The notes under the pieces: generated by a model | What the model saw: only the letters and a program-made list of their open reading frames with translations | Told to the model about the DNA's origin: nothing | Database searches by the model: none | Shown: piece after piece, positions 52,314 to 61,317 of the stretch | Position numbering within the stretch: position 1 is the first letter of the stretch | Layout: each line of letters begins with the position of its first letter | Made by a program: the position numbers and the translations under genes | Source of the DNA: Geotoga petraea | GTDB lineage: Bacteria; Thermotogota; Thermotogae; Petrotogales; Petrotogaceae | Assembly (NCBI RefSeq): GCF_900102615.1 | Contig: NZ_FMYV01000006.1 | Location: 1-64,000 of the forward strand | DNA: 64,000 nt | Direction: 5' to 3'

Positions 52314-53357
52314 CTAATTTAGTTCTTCAATATAATTTGTTATATTCTTTACGCTATCATCTGATTTTTGATACCAAATATAATCAGCGGGTTTACTATT
52401 GATATTATTTAAAAAATTAATAATTGAATTAGTTGAATAATTATCTTCATCACATATAATGCTGTTTACATTTTCTTGTGTTTTTTTGGCATTTATCATT
52501 TGATGGTTTTCGGCAGCTCCCTTCCAAGGTATTAAAACGGAGTTTAGGTTATAAAATATGATTTCTGCTATAGAAGTTGCACCAGCTCTTGATACTATTC
52601 CATCAATAACACCCATTATTTCGTAAGCATTATCTATATAATCAAATGTTTTAACATTTTTAAAACTTTGGAATCTTTCTGAATCTTTTGTTATATGTAT
52701 AAAGTTAATATTTTCAGTCGATTGGTACACCTCATACATTATATCATCTATTTTTTCCGATCCCAAACTACCCCCCATTACGAGAATTGTTTTTTTGTAT
52801 AAATCTTCTAAGTTGTAGTTTAGCAAAATTTCTCTTTTGATATCTTTGCTTGGATACCTAACGGGGTTACCGGTGTAGACAGTATTTTGCAAATAAGGAG
52901 TTTCCTTAAAAGAAATAAAAGTTTTTTTTGAATACTTAGAAAACCTTTTGTTAACTAGTCCTGGGATTGAATTTTGTTCGTGCAAATAATATGGTATTTT
53001 CAGTTTTTTCATAGCTAAAATAACTGGAGCAGTTATATAGCCACCTGTGAAAAAACCAAAGTCTGGATTAAATTCTTTTATTATCTTTTTAATACCTCTC
53101 GATTCTTTTAAAAAGTCATTTATTCTTTTGACGTTTTCTAAATTATAGAGAGGTCTTAATAATCCTTTGGTTTCAAGAGTTATAGTTTTAGCATAAGGAA
53201 TATCTTTGGGTATTTTTTTTTCTTCAATTCTACCTTTTGTCATGAAATACAAAATATCCAAATTGTAATATTGCTCAAGATATTTTATAAATGCAAGAGC
53301 CGGATAATAATGCCCACCAGTTCCCCCTCCAGCCACAACAATTTTTTTAGTTTTCAA
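52314..53357 (-). CDS. murG: UDP-N-acetylglucosamine-N-acetylmuramyl-pentapeptide transferase
   Basis: A 347-residue GT-B glycosyltransferase forming lipid II from lipid I at the inner face of the membrane. It begins KKIVVAGGGTGGHYYPALAF; GFFTGGYITAPVILAMKKLKIPYYLHEQNSIPGLVNK and VMGGSLGSEKID follow, and GIVSRAGATSIAEI contains the sugar-nucleotide site. TTG 53357 is preferred (GAAGG 8 bases before); GTG 53366 is possible. It overlaps the end of ftsW. Confidence 0.95.
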   Translation of the reverse strand: MKTKKIVVAGGGTGGHYYPALAFIKYLEQYYNLDILYFMTKGRIEEKKIPKDIPYAKTITLETKGLLRPLYNLENVKRINDFLKESRGIKKIIKEFNPDFGFFTGGYITAPVILAMKKLKIPYYLHEQNSIPGLVNKRFSKYSKKTFISFKETPYLQNTVYTGNPVRYPSKDIKREILLNYNLEDLYKKTILVMGGSLGSEKIDDIMYEVYQSTENINFIHITKDSERFQSFKNVKTFDYIDNAYEIMGVIDGIVSRAGATSIAEIIFYNLNSVLIPWKGAAENHQMINAKKTQENVNSIICDEDNYSTNSIINFLNNINSKPADYIWYQKSDDSVKNITNYIEELN

Positions 53358-54459
53358 TGTCTTCACCTTCGTCGTTTATTCTTCTTATTCCGTTATAGTA
53401 AATCAACCCTATAGCCAGCCCAATACTCGCCAAAGTCATCATTAAAGAGCTATTTCCGTAACTCATTAATGGTAGTGTTACTCCAGTTACTGGAATACCT
53501 GGGACCCCCAAACCTACCAAAGCATTTATAGCCATTTGTAAAAAAATGAAAAAGGCTATTGCTGTAGAATAAGAAAAAGTTACTTGATCTCTGGTGAAGT
53601 AAGAAAGTCTCGTCATCTCTCTGGACAATATAAAGAATAAAGTCAAAACTAATATAATTCCAACTTTACCCCATTCTTCACCAATAATTGACATTATAAA
53701 ATCGGCATAAGAGGCTGGAACATTATATTTTAACATTCCTCCAAAAGGAGCTGTTCCAATTATTCCTCCATTTTCAATTGCCTTTCTGGATTGTTCTGTT
53801 TGAAAGCTATCTTGCCCTAAAACTCTTTCCATTTGATAATCTTGTAGAAATAAATCTTTGTTAACAAATACCGCGAAGAAAAGTATAAATATTATTAATG
53901 AGAAAACAATAAATTCTCTTTTATTTTTTAGATTTAAAAATATAGTAAAAATTCCTATCGATAAAACTATTATCGATGTGCTGAGGTCAGGCTGAATAAA
54001 AATGAAATATATTGTAATTGCTATAGATAGAGAAGAATATAAATACTTTAAAATGTTGTTCTTTTCCTTATAAAAAATGTATGTTATTATTGCCGGCAGA
54101 AGTATTTTGGATAATTCTGATGGTTGAAATTGAATAAATCCTAAATCAATCCATCTGTTAACATTCGCTACAGAGCTATACATATGTGGGAGATACAAAA
54201 GGCCTATGTGAATGATGAAAATAAAAGGCAAAAAGTAACTACCTTTTATAATTCTTTCCCCAAAATAAAACATAAAAATTCCAGCTGAAATTCCTACAGA
54301 TAAAGCGATGATATAGTTAAACAATTTTAATTCAGGGTCTAACCCTTCAAGGCTTTTCATTGCGTATAAAGAACTATATACAAAAAAAACACCCATTATA
54401 AGAGTTGATCCTAATATTACTAAATAAAATATAAATCTTTGTCTAAAACTTTTATACAT
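53347..54459 (-). CDS. ftsW: FtsW-type lipid II polymerase / cell division protein
   Basis: A 370-residue SEDS-family glycosyltransferase with about ten membrane helices. Signature parts are YLPHMYSSVANVNRWIDLGFIQFQPSELSK, IQPDLSTSIIVLSIG, FGGMLKYNVPASYADFIMSIIGEEWG and PVTGVTLPLMSYGNSSLMM. It polymerises glycan strands at the division site, and its place among the mur genes supports FtsW over RodA. The ATG at 54459 has GAGGGG upstream; longer ORF starts run into murD. Confidence 0.93.
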   Translation of the reverse strand: MYKSFRQRFIFYLVILGSTLIMGVFFVYSSLYAMKSLEGLDPELKLFNYIIALSVGISAGIFMFYFGERIIKGSYFLPFIFIIHIGLLYLPHMYSSVANVNRWIDLGFIQFQPSELSKILLPAIITYIFYKEKNNILKYLYSSLSIAITIYFIFIQPDLSTSIIVLSIGIFTIFLNLKNKREFIVFSLIIFILFFAVFVNKDLFLQDYQMERVLGQDSFQTEQSRKAIENGGIIGTAPFGGMLKYNVPASYADFIMSIIGEEWGKVGIILVLTLFFILSREMTRLSYFTRDQVTFSYSTAIAFFIFLQMAINALVGLGVPGIPVTGVTLPLMSYGNSSLMMTLASIGLAIGLIYYNGIRRINDEGEDIEN

Positions 54460-54475
54460 AAAAATCCCCTCAATA

Positions 54476-55756
54476 TTATTGAATGTTTTCCAATATGGAC
54501 TTTTTGAATTCATATCCTCTATGTTCATAATTTTTAAATAAGTCAAAACTAGCCCCAGAAGGGGAAAAAACAACAAATTCAGATTCAGTATTTTTCAAAA
54601 CTTCAACTACTTCTTTTAAATTATTTAGAAATAAAAATTTGTCAGTTAATTTGTATTTCTTTACTTCAGATACCATTTGTCCAAAAACAAGCACTTTTGC
54701 AGCGTATTGATTCAGTTCTTCTATTAGTTTGGACATGTCTTCATTTTTTGGTTCTCCAGATAAAATTGCGATGTACTTTTTATTTCTAAAACTCATGTAA
54801 GAGTAGTAAGCAGAATGAACATTGGTTGCTTTTGAATCGTTTATATAATATGTCCCGTTAATATGTGCAAAATTTTCAAGTCTATGCGCTAAAGGTTTAA
54901 AAGTAGATATTCCCATTTCTATTGTTTTTTTATCGAAATTTAGTTCTAATAAACATACCACAGCTGCTACAACATTTTCTCTATATATAGCTAAATTCAA
55001 TGTATCATTTTTAACCATTATTTCTTCGTTTTTATAAAAGACTTTCTTTTCTTTATAGTTGTACTTTGGTGAAAATTTGATTAAGTTGTTTTTGGAACAT
55101 CCATAATCTATTTCTGAATTGATTATGAATGTTCCGTAGTTTTCCAGGGTTCTCCCACCCATATTTAACTTGCTGTTGTAATATTCCTCCAAATCAGAAT
55201 GCCAGTTTAGATGATCTGGAGCCAAATTCAACAATATCGCTATATCTGGGGAAAATTTTTTAGACCAATACATTTGAAAAGAGCTAACTTCTAAAACATA
55301 GTAATCTATGTTTAAAGGGGCGTTTATTAAAGGTATCCCTATATTTCCTGCTTTATAAGAAGATTTATCAGAAATTTGAATTATGTGATTTATTAAAGAT
55401 GTAGTTGTTGTTTTACCATTTGTTCCTGTTACTCCAATAAAAGTGGCGTTTGGGTTAAATCTTTTCAAATGCATCCATGAGTATTCCAGTTCGGTAGTAT
55501 AATTTATGTTATTATCAAAAATTATTTTTGCTGCTTTACTATTTGGTCTTATACCCGGACTGATTATGGCTAAATCTGTGGTTTTTAACAGTTCTCCGTG
55601 ATCTTCTTCAAATTTGATATTATTCCTGATAAAAAATTTTTTCTCTTCTTCAGAGAATTTGTTATTATTGGAAATACAAAGAGAATTTCCTTTGTCTAAT
55701 ATTATGTCGACAAGGGCACTATTGCTCTTACCAAACCCCACTAAACAAACTTTCAT
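54476..55756 (-). CDS. murD: UDP-N-acetylmuramoyl-L-alanine-D-glutamate ligase
   Basis: A 426-residue Mur ligase adding D-glutamate. It begins KVCLVGFGKSNSALVD, has LAIISPGIRPNSKAAK, the ATP loop FIGVTGTNGKTTTTSLI, VSSFQMYWSKKFSPDIAILLNLAPDHLNWH and AHRLENFAHINGTYYINDSKATNVHSAYY. The carbamylated-lysine region is in the usual place. The start directly follows the mraY stop with GGGGG upstream. Confidence 0.95.
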   Translation of the reverse strand: MKVCLVGFGKSNSALVDIILDKGNSLCISNNNKFSEEEKKFFIRNNIKFEEDHGELLKTTDLAIISPGIRPNSKAAKIIFDNNINYTTELEYSWMHLKRFNPNATFIGVTGTNGKTTTTSLINHIIQISDKSSYKAGNIGIPLINAPLNIDYYVLEVSSFQMYWSKKFSPDIAILLNLAPDHLNWHSDLEEYYNSKLNMGGRTLENYGTFIINSEIDYGCSKNNLIKFSPKYNYKEKKVFYKNEEIMVKNDTLNLAIYRENVVAAVVCLLELNFDKKTIEMGISTFKPLAHRLENFAHINGTYYINDSKATNVHSAYYSYMSFRNKKYIAILSGEPKNEDMSKLIEELNQYAAKVLVFGQMVSEVKKYKLTDKFLFLNNLKEVVEVLKNTESEFVVFSPSGASFDLFKNYEHRGYEFKKSILENIQ

Positions 55757-56692
55757 TTACATACCCCCAAATCCAATTAAACTAAACAAGACGTTTATCA
55801 ATAAAAAAGTCATTACTATTCTTTCTTCACTCCATTTTTTCAATTCAAAATGATGGTGAATTGGTGCCATTAGGAAGACTCTTTTTTTTCTCAATTTGAA
55901 ACTGGAAACTTGTATTATAACAGAAAATAGTTCTGCAATAAAGATAATTCCAGTGAAAATAACAAAAGCGTCCATAGAATTGTACATAAGGTAAACTGCA
56001 AAAATAGCTCCTAAAGAAAGTGAACCTGTATCTCCCATAAATATCTTTGCAGGTTTTATGTTAAAAATCAAAAAAGCTATAACGGGAAAGACAATAGCAT
56101 AAATAAATTCAACATTGTTAAAGCCAGAGATTAAAATTGTAAAAATCATAGAAGATGTGAATATAAAGCCGTTCAAACCATCCAACCCATCAGTCAAATT
56201 AGTTGCGTTTGACATACCTGATATGAATACAACTCCCCACGGAATGTAGAGTAACCCTAAATTAATTTCTGTATCTAAAAAAGGTATTATTATAGATGTT
56301 TCTGGTGAGTTCAGTTGTATTATATATAAAATTATCCCTGAAAAAATAAACTGTAAAATCAATTTTTGTATTGAATTTAGACCAGTAGAATGTTTTTTGT
56401 ATATACTTAAAAAATCGTCTAAAAAACCAATGAATCCAAATAATAACGTGGTCAAGCCTATAATATAATACAAAGGTTGAGAGTTTAAAAAATAGAAGAT
56501 AAAATTCAAAACACTTATAGATATTACAAACAATAGTCCACCAGCGGTTGGTGTACCTTCTTTATAATTGTGAAGAGCCGGTCCTTCCTTTCTTATAAAT
56601 TGACCAAATTGCTTTTTCTTGGCCCATTTTATATAAACCGGATATAAAAAAAGTAATAATATAAAAATTAGTAAAGATATTAAAAGCTCCAT
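55757..56692 (-). CDS. mraY: Phospho-N-acetylmuramoyl-pentapeptide transferase
   Basis: A 311-residue membrane enzyme with about ten helices that moves phospho-MurNAc-pentapeptide to undecaprenyl phosphate, making lipid I. Evidence: GPALHNYKEGTPTAGGLLF, LFGFIGFLDDFLSIYKKHSTGL with its DD pair, GMSNATNLTDGLDGL, KPAKIFMGDTGSLSLG, and MAPIHHHFELKKW with the HHH motif. It is 2 bases after murF. Confidence 0.97.
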   Translation of the reverse strand: MELLISLLIFILLLFLYPVYIKWAKKKQFGQFIRKEGPALHNYKEGTPTAGGLLFVISISVLNFIFYFLNSQPLYYIIGLTTLLFGFIGFLDDFLSIYKKHSTGLNSIQKLILQFIFSGIILYIIQLNSPETSIIIPFLDTEINLGLLYIPWGVVFISGMSNATNLTDGLDGLNGFIFTSSMIFTILISGFNNVEFIYAIVFPVIAFLIFNIKPAKIFMGDTGSLSLGAIFAVYLMYNSMDAFVIFTGIIFIAELFSVIIQVSSFKLRKKRVFLMAPIHHHFELKKWSEERIVMTFLLINVLFSLIGFGGM

Positions 56693-56694
56693 AA

Positions 56695-57957
56695 TTAACC
56701 CCTTTCTTGCATAAATTTATATAAACCAGTTGAATTCGACCCTTTAATCAAAATAACTCCTTTGGAGCTATTCAATATTTTTTCTATTTTCTTTATTTCT
56801 TTTATTTTAATAACATCATCAAATGAATATTTGTCCTCTTTATCATAAAAATAAATTTCATCAAAAATTTCTTTTGCTTTTTCAATAACCCGATTTAACA
56901 CTATTTTATCATCCTGTCCTATTTCTTTTATTTCAGACATAATGAGTATTTTAGAAGTTGCTTGAATTTTTTCAACACTTTCAAACGCACTGAAGAAAGA
57001 TTCCTCTGAGGCGTTATAAGAATCGTTTATGATTATGTTGTTTTCATTTTTGATCAATTCAAACCTGGATTCTGGTAATTTAATTTCAGATATAACAAAA
57101 GGGTCTATAGGTATTTTAGCAAAAATAGAAAACGTCACAGCAGCTAAAAGGTCTAATATTTGTCCTTTGCTCCAATAAGACTTTAGAGTTAGCAATCCAT
57201 CTTTTCCAAATGTTTTAAAGTGTACTTTCGTAGTGTCTTCAAAATATTCATAATCAATTAAATATGCATCGCTATTTACTTTCTGCCCAAATGAAATTTT
57301 GTTTTTGTAACTTTTAACAAATTTTTGTAATTCAATAGAGTCGCTATTATAAACCAATAATCCACCATTTAACGCAGTTATTATTTTTGACTTTTCTTCT
57401 GCGATGCCTTCTTTTGATTTCAAAAATTCTAAGTGAGAAGTTCCAATGTTTGTTATAAAAGCTACATCCAGATTAAAAAATTTTGTTAGATTTTCCATGT
57501 CTCCTTTTTTTTGAATTCCCATTTCTATTATGGCAACTTCTTCGTTAGAGTAGTTGTTTAATATTGAAATAGGTATTCCAATTTCAGTGTTATAATTTTT
57601 TTCTGTTGCAAAAGTAGATATATTACTTTCTATTATATTTTTTAAACAAACTTTAGTAGTAGTTTTCCCTGTAGAGCCTGTTATTCCTATTTTCATCTTA
57701 GCGTTTTGGTTAACTATTTTGGAAGAAACAGATAAAAGCTTTTCTTGGACGTTTGGAACTTTTATAATCTTTTCAGAATTATCTGGATAGCCAGCTTCAA
57801 CCACAGCAAAAGATGCGCCCTTTTTGAACGCATCTTCTACATATCTATGTCCATCAGTATTTTCTCCCTTTAAAGCAACAAAAACATCGTTTTTCTTTAT
57901 TTTTCTCGAATCTATTTGAAAATAATATTTTCTTTCAAAAAGTTGTTCAAGTGTCAT
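56695..57957 (-). CDS. murF: UDP-N-acetylmuramoyl-tripeptide-D-alanyl-D-alanine ligase
   Basis: A 420-residue Mur ligase adding D-Ala-D-Ala. Evidence: YFQIDSRKIKKNDVFVALKGENTDGHRYVEDAFKKGA, the ATP loop KIGITGSTGKTTTKVCL, TEKNYNTEIGIPISIL, EMGIQKKGDMENLTKFF, and INDSYNASEESFFSAFES. ATG 57957 overlaps the murE stop (ATGA) and has AAGGAG 9 bases upstream. The longer ORF start at 57990 is rejected. Confidence 0.95.
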   Translation of the reverse strand: MTLEQLFERKYYFQIDSRKIKKNDVFVALKGENTDGHRYVEDAFKKGASFAVVEAGYPDNSEKIIKVPNVQEKLLSVSSKIVNQNAKMKIGITGSTGKTTTKVCLKNIIESNISTFATEKNYNTEIGIPISILNNYSNEEVAIIEMGIQKKGDMENLTKFFNLDVAFITNIGTSHLEFLKSKEGIAEEKSKIITALNGGLLVYNSDSIELQKFVKSYKNKISFGQKVNSDAYLIDYEYFEDTTKVHFKTFGKDGLLTLKSYWSKGQILDLLAAVTFSIFAKIPIDPFVISEIKLPESRFELIKNENNIIINDSYNASEESFFSAFESVEKIQATSKILIMSEIKEIGQDDKIVLNRVIEKAKEIFDEIYFYDKEDKYSFDDVIKIKEIKKIEKILNSSKGVILIKGSNSTGLYKFMQERG

Positions 57958-59453
57958 TTTTTCATACTCCTTCTTAAGGAGTCTATACATTCTGAGGCTA
58001 TTTCAAAATCGTTGAATTTTATTTGTTTCCCGTTTGAAAAAAGTTGGAATTTTTCATGACCCCTACCAGCTATAATTACCAAATCATCTCTATTGGCAAA
58101 ATTTATTGCTGCATTTATAGCTGTTTTTCTTTCTGGAATAACTATAAAATTTCTTTCTTTTGTGATGCCATCTTTGACCTGCTCTATTATCTTTTCCGGA
58201 TCCTCGTCTTTTGGATCGTCAGTTGTGAGAACTATAATGTCCGAGTATTTACTAGCCACTTCTCCCATTATTTTTCTTTTGCCAACATCTGCATTACCAC
58301 CAGCTCCAAAAACAAGTATGATTCTACCCTTAACTATTTCTTTTGCATTTGATAAAACTTTATCAAGAGCGTCTGGAGTGTGGGCAAAGTCTATGACAAC
58401 TGAAAAACCAAGGGCTTTAGAACTTGGGATAAGTTCGAATCTACCTCGAACGCCTTTAAAGGTTATGATGCTATGTTTTATCTGATCATAAGATAATCCA
58501 TACTCTTTACAAACAATTAAAGCATTTGTTATGTTATAAGCATTAAATTTCCCTATTATAGAAGAGTAAATAGATAACTCTTCTCCCTCGGGAGTGTCGA
58601 TTTTAAAATTCATTTGATAAATACTTTGGTTGATCGATTTTATTGTATAATCAGCTTTATCGTCAAACCCATAAGTAATTATCTTATTTTTGTCAACGTG
58701 AAAATTATCCAATTCTATCTCATCTATATTTACTATAACTTTTCCATTTTTTTTCAAATAATTTGTTAAAGACAATTTTGTGTCCATATATTCTTTAAAA
58801 GTGTGGTGATAGTCAAGATGATCCCGTGTTATATTTGTATATGATATCAAATCGTATTCCAGTTTTTCAACTCTTTTTTGGTGAATGGCGTGGGAAGATA
58901 CTTCCATGTTTACAAATTCAACATTTTCTAACTTACTTTTTTCCAAAATTTCTGAAATTTTTATAACACTTGGGGTGGTATTATAAGGCTCTTCAATGAC
59001 TTGATCTTTGATCATTATTTCAACAGTGCTGAATAGAGTCGACTTTTTACCACTTTCTTGTAAAATGTGGTGGACTAAAGTGGCAACGGTAGATTTTCCA
59101 TTTGTACCAGTAACGGCGAACATCTTAAAGTCTTTTGGAGATATGTGTTTATTTTTATATGCCAGTTCTGCAATAACTTTTCTGGTGTTTTTTATAAGAA
59201 CGTAGTCGAGAGACAAGTCTTCTGGTATTTTTTCTGGGTTATCTAAAATTACAAAAACAGCTCCTCTACTAAGAGCTGAATGTATAAAATCATGGCCATC
59301 TACTTTAAAACCTTTTACAGCAATAAAAACATCGTTTTTTTCAACAAGTTCGCTGTTATCTTTGAAATTTTTAATTTCAAGGTCGGTATCGACTTCTATT
59401 CGAGTTTCTATAATCTCATCTTTTAAGAAGTCCAAAATTTCAGAAATTTTCAT
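57954..59453 (-). CDS. murE: UDP-N-acetylmuramoyl-L-alanyl-D-glutamate-diamino acid ligase
   Basis: A 499-residue Mur ligase adding the third stem residue. Evidence: VFIAVKGFKVDGHDFI, the ATP loop FAVTGTNGKSTVATLVHHIL, TTPSVIKI, NMEVSSHAIHQKRVEKLEYDLISYTNITRDHLDYH, and VVIDFAHTPDALDKVLSNAKE. Near the end, LTTDDPKDEDPEKI has DDPK rather than DNPR, the motif used by meso-diaminopimelate ligases, so lysine or another diamino acid is possible, as in Thermotoga (inference). First gene of the cluster, divergent from hrcA. Confidence 0.94.
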   Translation of the reverse strand: MKISEILDFLKDEIIETRIEVDTDLEIKNFKDNSELVEKNDVFIAVKGFKVDGHDFIHSALSRGAVFVILDNPEKIPEDLSLDYVLIKNTRKVIAELAYKNKHISPKDFKMFAVTGTNGKSTVATLVHHILQESGKKSTLFSTVEIMIKDQVIEEPYNTTPSVIKISEILEKSKLENVEFVNMEVSSHAIHQKRVEKLEYDLISYTNITRDHLDYHHTFKEYMDTKLSLTNYLKKNGKVIVNIDEIELDNFHVDKNKIITYGFDDKADYTIKSINQSIYQMNFKIDTPEGEELSIYSSIIGKFNAYNITNALIVCKEYGLSYDQIKHSIITFKGVRGRFELIPSSKALGFSVVIDFAHTPDALDKVLSNAKEIVKGRIILVFGAGGNADVGKRKIMGEVASKYSDIIVLTTDDPKDEDPEKIIEQVKDGITKERNFIVIPERKTAINAAINFANRDDLVIIAGRGHEKFQLFSNGKQIKFNDFEIASECIDSLRRSMKK

Positions 59454-59487
59454 CTATAAATTACCCCCTAATTATCTAATTGGAAAT

Positions 59488-59516
59488 TTGACAATAAAAA
59501 AAAATATTGATATCAT
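59488..59516 (+). promoter_or_regulatory. Promoter of hrcA-grpE-dnaJ
   Basis: TTGACA (59488-59493) and TATCAT (59511-59516) at 17 bases. A perfect TATAAT at 59516-59521 would have a 22-base spacer and is less likely. The start of transcription would fall inside the CIRCE element. Confidence 0.8.
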
Positions 59517-59520
59517 ATAA

Positions 59521-59547
59521 TTAGCACTCAATAAAAAGGAGTGATAA
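59521..59547 (+). promoter_or_regulatory. CIRCE operator
   Basis: TTAGCACTC-N9-GAGTGATAA: a perfect left arm and an 8 of 9 right arm of the HrcA-binding inverted repeat. The right arm contains the GGAGTG ribosome site of hrcA, so repressor binding and RNA folding could both limit expression. It predicts heat-inducible autoregulation. Confidence 0.9.
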
Positions 59548-59552
59548 TTAAA

Positions 59553-60560
59553 ATGGGGATGAAGCTCTCAAAAAGACAAAAAGATGTCTTGTTGACAATC
59601 GTTGAATTGTACTCAAGGAGTAGTAAACCTGTCAGTTCTGATGATGTTATAAAGAACTCAGGGATAAAAGCTTCAAGCGCAACAATAAGAAATGATATGC
59701 AAAAATTACAGCATCTTTCATATATCTATCAACAACACACAAGTGGGGGAAGAATACCCACTGACAAAGCGTTGAAATTGTATTTCGAAATTATAGCAGA
59801 GGCATACGGAGAAGAACAAAACTACTTAGAAATGCCAAGAGACTATAAATTCTATGATTTAAATATTATGTTTGAAAATTTGTCTGAAATTATATCAACA
59901 ACACTAAATGGGATGGTTATTTTCGAGTATCCAGATCCTAAATATATTTACGTAACTCGTGCCGTGGTAACACAATTAACAGAGTATCATTATGTTGTAA
60001 TTCTGTTGACTAATTTGGGTATGACAATATCAAGAACTGTAGAATCCTATGGACTACCTGCTGCAAAGGAACTTGAAAATATGTTGAATGAAGGATTATC
60101 TGGTAAATCTTTATTTGATATAATTTATGCTTCAAAAACACAGAAGCTCAAAACTGATGATATTAGGTTAACTAATATGTTTAACCTCATAGAAGTACTG
60201 CTGAATGAGTTTTCAAGAAACAAGTATCTTATAAAGGGACTCGAAAAAATAATAAACAAATTCAAACCAAATATAGAAAGCGTTGAGAGTCTAACTAAAA
60301 TAATCGAAAATGATTATATAAAAGATAAAATTTTTGAAAATATTGATTATAGTCATGAGTTAAATGTATTTTTTGGTTCAGATTTAAAAAACAAATCGCT
60401 AAAAAACTTTGCTTTTTTCAGTACTTCTTATAGTTTAGGTTCAAATCCTATAGGGAGAATGCTTTTTATAACTGACAAATTTTGTAATTACGAAATGATT
60501 TATAAAATTATAAGAGAATATAATTCACGCTTCTCTGAAATTATATCAAAAAACTTGTAG
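59553..60560 (+). CDS. hrcA: Heat-inducible transcription repressor HrcA
   Basis: A 335-residue repressor. The winged helix is MKLSKRQKDVLLTIVELYSRSSKPVSS...ATIRNDMQKLQHLSYIYQQHTSGGRIPTDKALKLYF, the classic HrcA start. The C-terminal dimer/effector domain normally needs GroE for activity. ATG at 59553 is used (GGAG 11 bases before); GTG 59541 is inside the CIRCE arm. First gene of the chaperone operon. Confidence 0.95.
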   Translation: MGMKLSKRQKDVLLTIVELYSRSSKPVSSDDVIKNSGIKASSATIRNDMQKLQHLSYIYQQHTSGGRIPTDKALKLYFEIIAEAYGEEQNYLEMPRDYKFYDLNIMFENLSEIISTTLNGMVIFEYPDPKYIYVTRAVVTQLTEYHYVVILLTNLGMTISRTVESYGLPAAKELENMLNEGLSGKSLFDIIYASKTQKLKTDDIRLTNMFNLIEVLLNEFSRNKYLIKGLEKIINKFKPNIESVESLTKIIENDYIKDKIFENIDYSHELNVFFGSDLKNKSLKNFAFFSTSYSLGSNPIGRMLFITDKFCNYEMIYKIIREYNSRFSEIISKNL

Positions 60561-60615
60561 TAAAAGAAATTTTAAACTAAAAAATATAGGTTAAAGTATA
60601 TGGAGGTGTATTTTT

Positions 60616-61317
60616 ATGGATAAAAAAAATGAGAAGAAATTAAATAAAGAAGAAAATAAAACAAATGAAAAAGAACAAAAAGCTGAAAATGAGGAAATAG
60701 AAAAAGAAGTAGAGGGAAAAAATGAAAAGAAAGAAGAGGAATCAGTAGAATTGTATGAGAATTTACCAAAAGAAGAACTAATAGAAATCATAGAAAGAAT
60801 TGAAAGTGAATTAGAAGAGACTAAAAAAGAAAAAGAAAAATACAAAGAAGTTGCAATAAACATAAAAGACAAATTTGATCATTTTCAAAGACTTGTTGAA
60901 AAAGAAAAGAAAGAGTTAAAAAAATCAACAAAAGAGAAAGTAATAAGAAATTTTTTAAATCCTTTTGAACAGTTAACTATTTCGTTGAAATATGAAGATG
61001 ATCCACAGTTTGCAAAAGCGATTAAAATGGTTTATAAGGAAATGAAAAGTGCATTTGAGAAATCTGACTTAGAATTTATCTTTCCAGAAAAGGGAACTGC
61101 ATTTGATCCCTTTGAACATGATGTTGCCGATAAAATAGAAACGGAAGAAATAACAGAATATCACGTTCATTCAGTTCATAAACCAGGTTACAAAATGGAT
61201 GGGAAGGTAATAGAGCCAGCTAAAGTTAATGTTGCAGTTAAGCCTAAAAAGGTTAAAGAAAAGCCACAAAAAGAGGAAAAATCTGAAGAGGAAAATAAAA
61301 AAGAAGGTGATGAATAA
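60616..61317 (+). CDS. grpE: GrpE nucleotide exchange factor
   Basis: A 233-residue DnaK co-chaperone that speeds ADP release. The first ~75 residues are a very charged Lys/Glu tail; a long coiled coil follows, then the C-terminal beta domain FPEKGTAFDPFEHDVADKIETEEITEYHVHSVHKPGYKMDGKVIEPAKVNVAV, with HKPGYKMDGKVIEPAKV diagnostic. The end adds another Lys/Glu run. GGAGG precedes the ATG. Its stop overlaps the dnaJ ATG by one base. Confidence 0.95.
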   Translation: MDKKNEKKLNKEENKTNEKEQKAENEEIEKEVEGKNEKKEEESVELYENLPKEELIEIIERIESELEETKKEKEKYKEVAINIKDKFDHFQRLVEKEKKELKKSTKEKVIRNFLNPFEQLTISLKYEDDPQFAKAIKMVYKEMKSAFEKSDLEFIFPEKGTAFDPFEHDVADKIETEEITEYHVHSVHKPGYKMDGKVIEPAKVNVAVKPKKVKEKPQKEEKSEEENKKEGDE

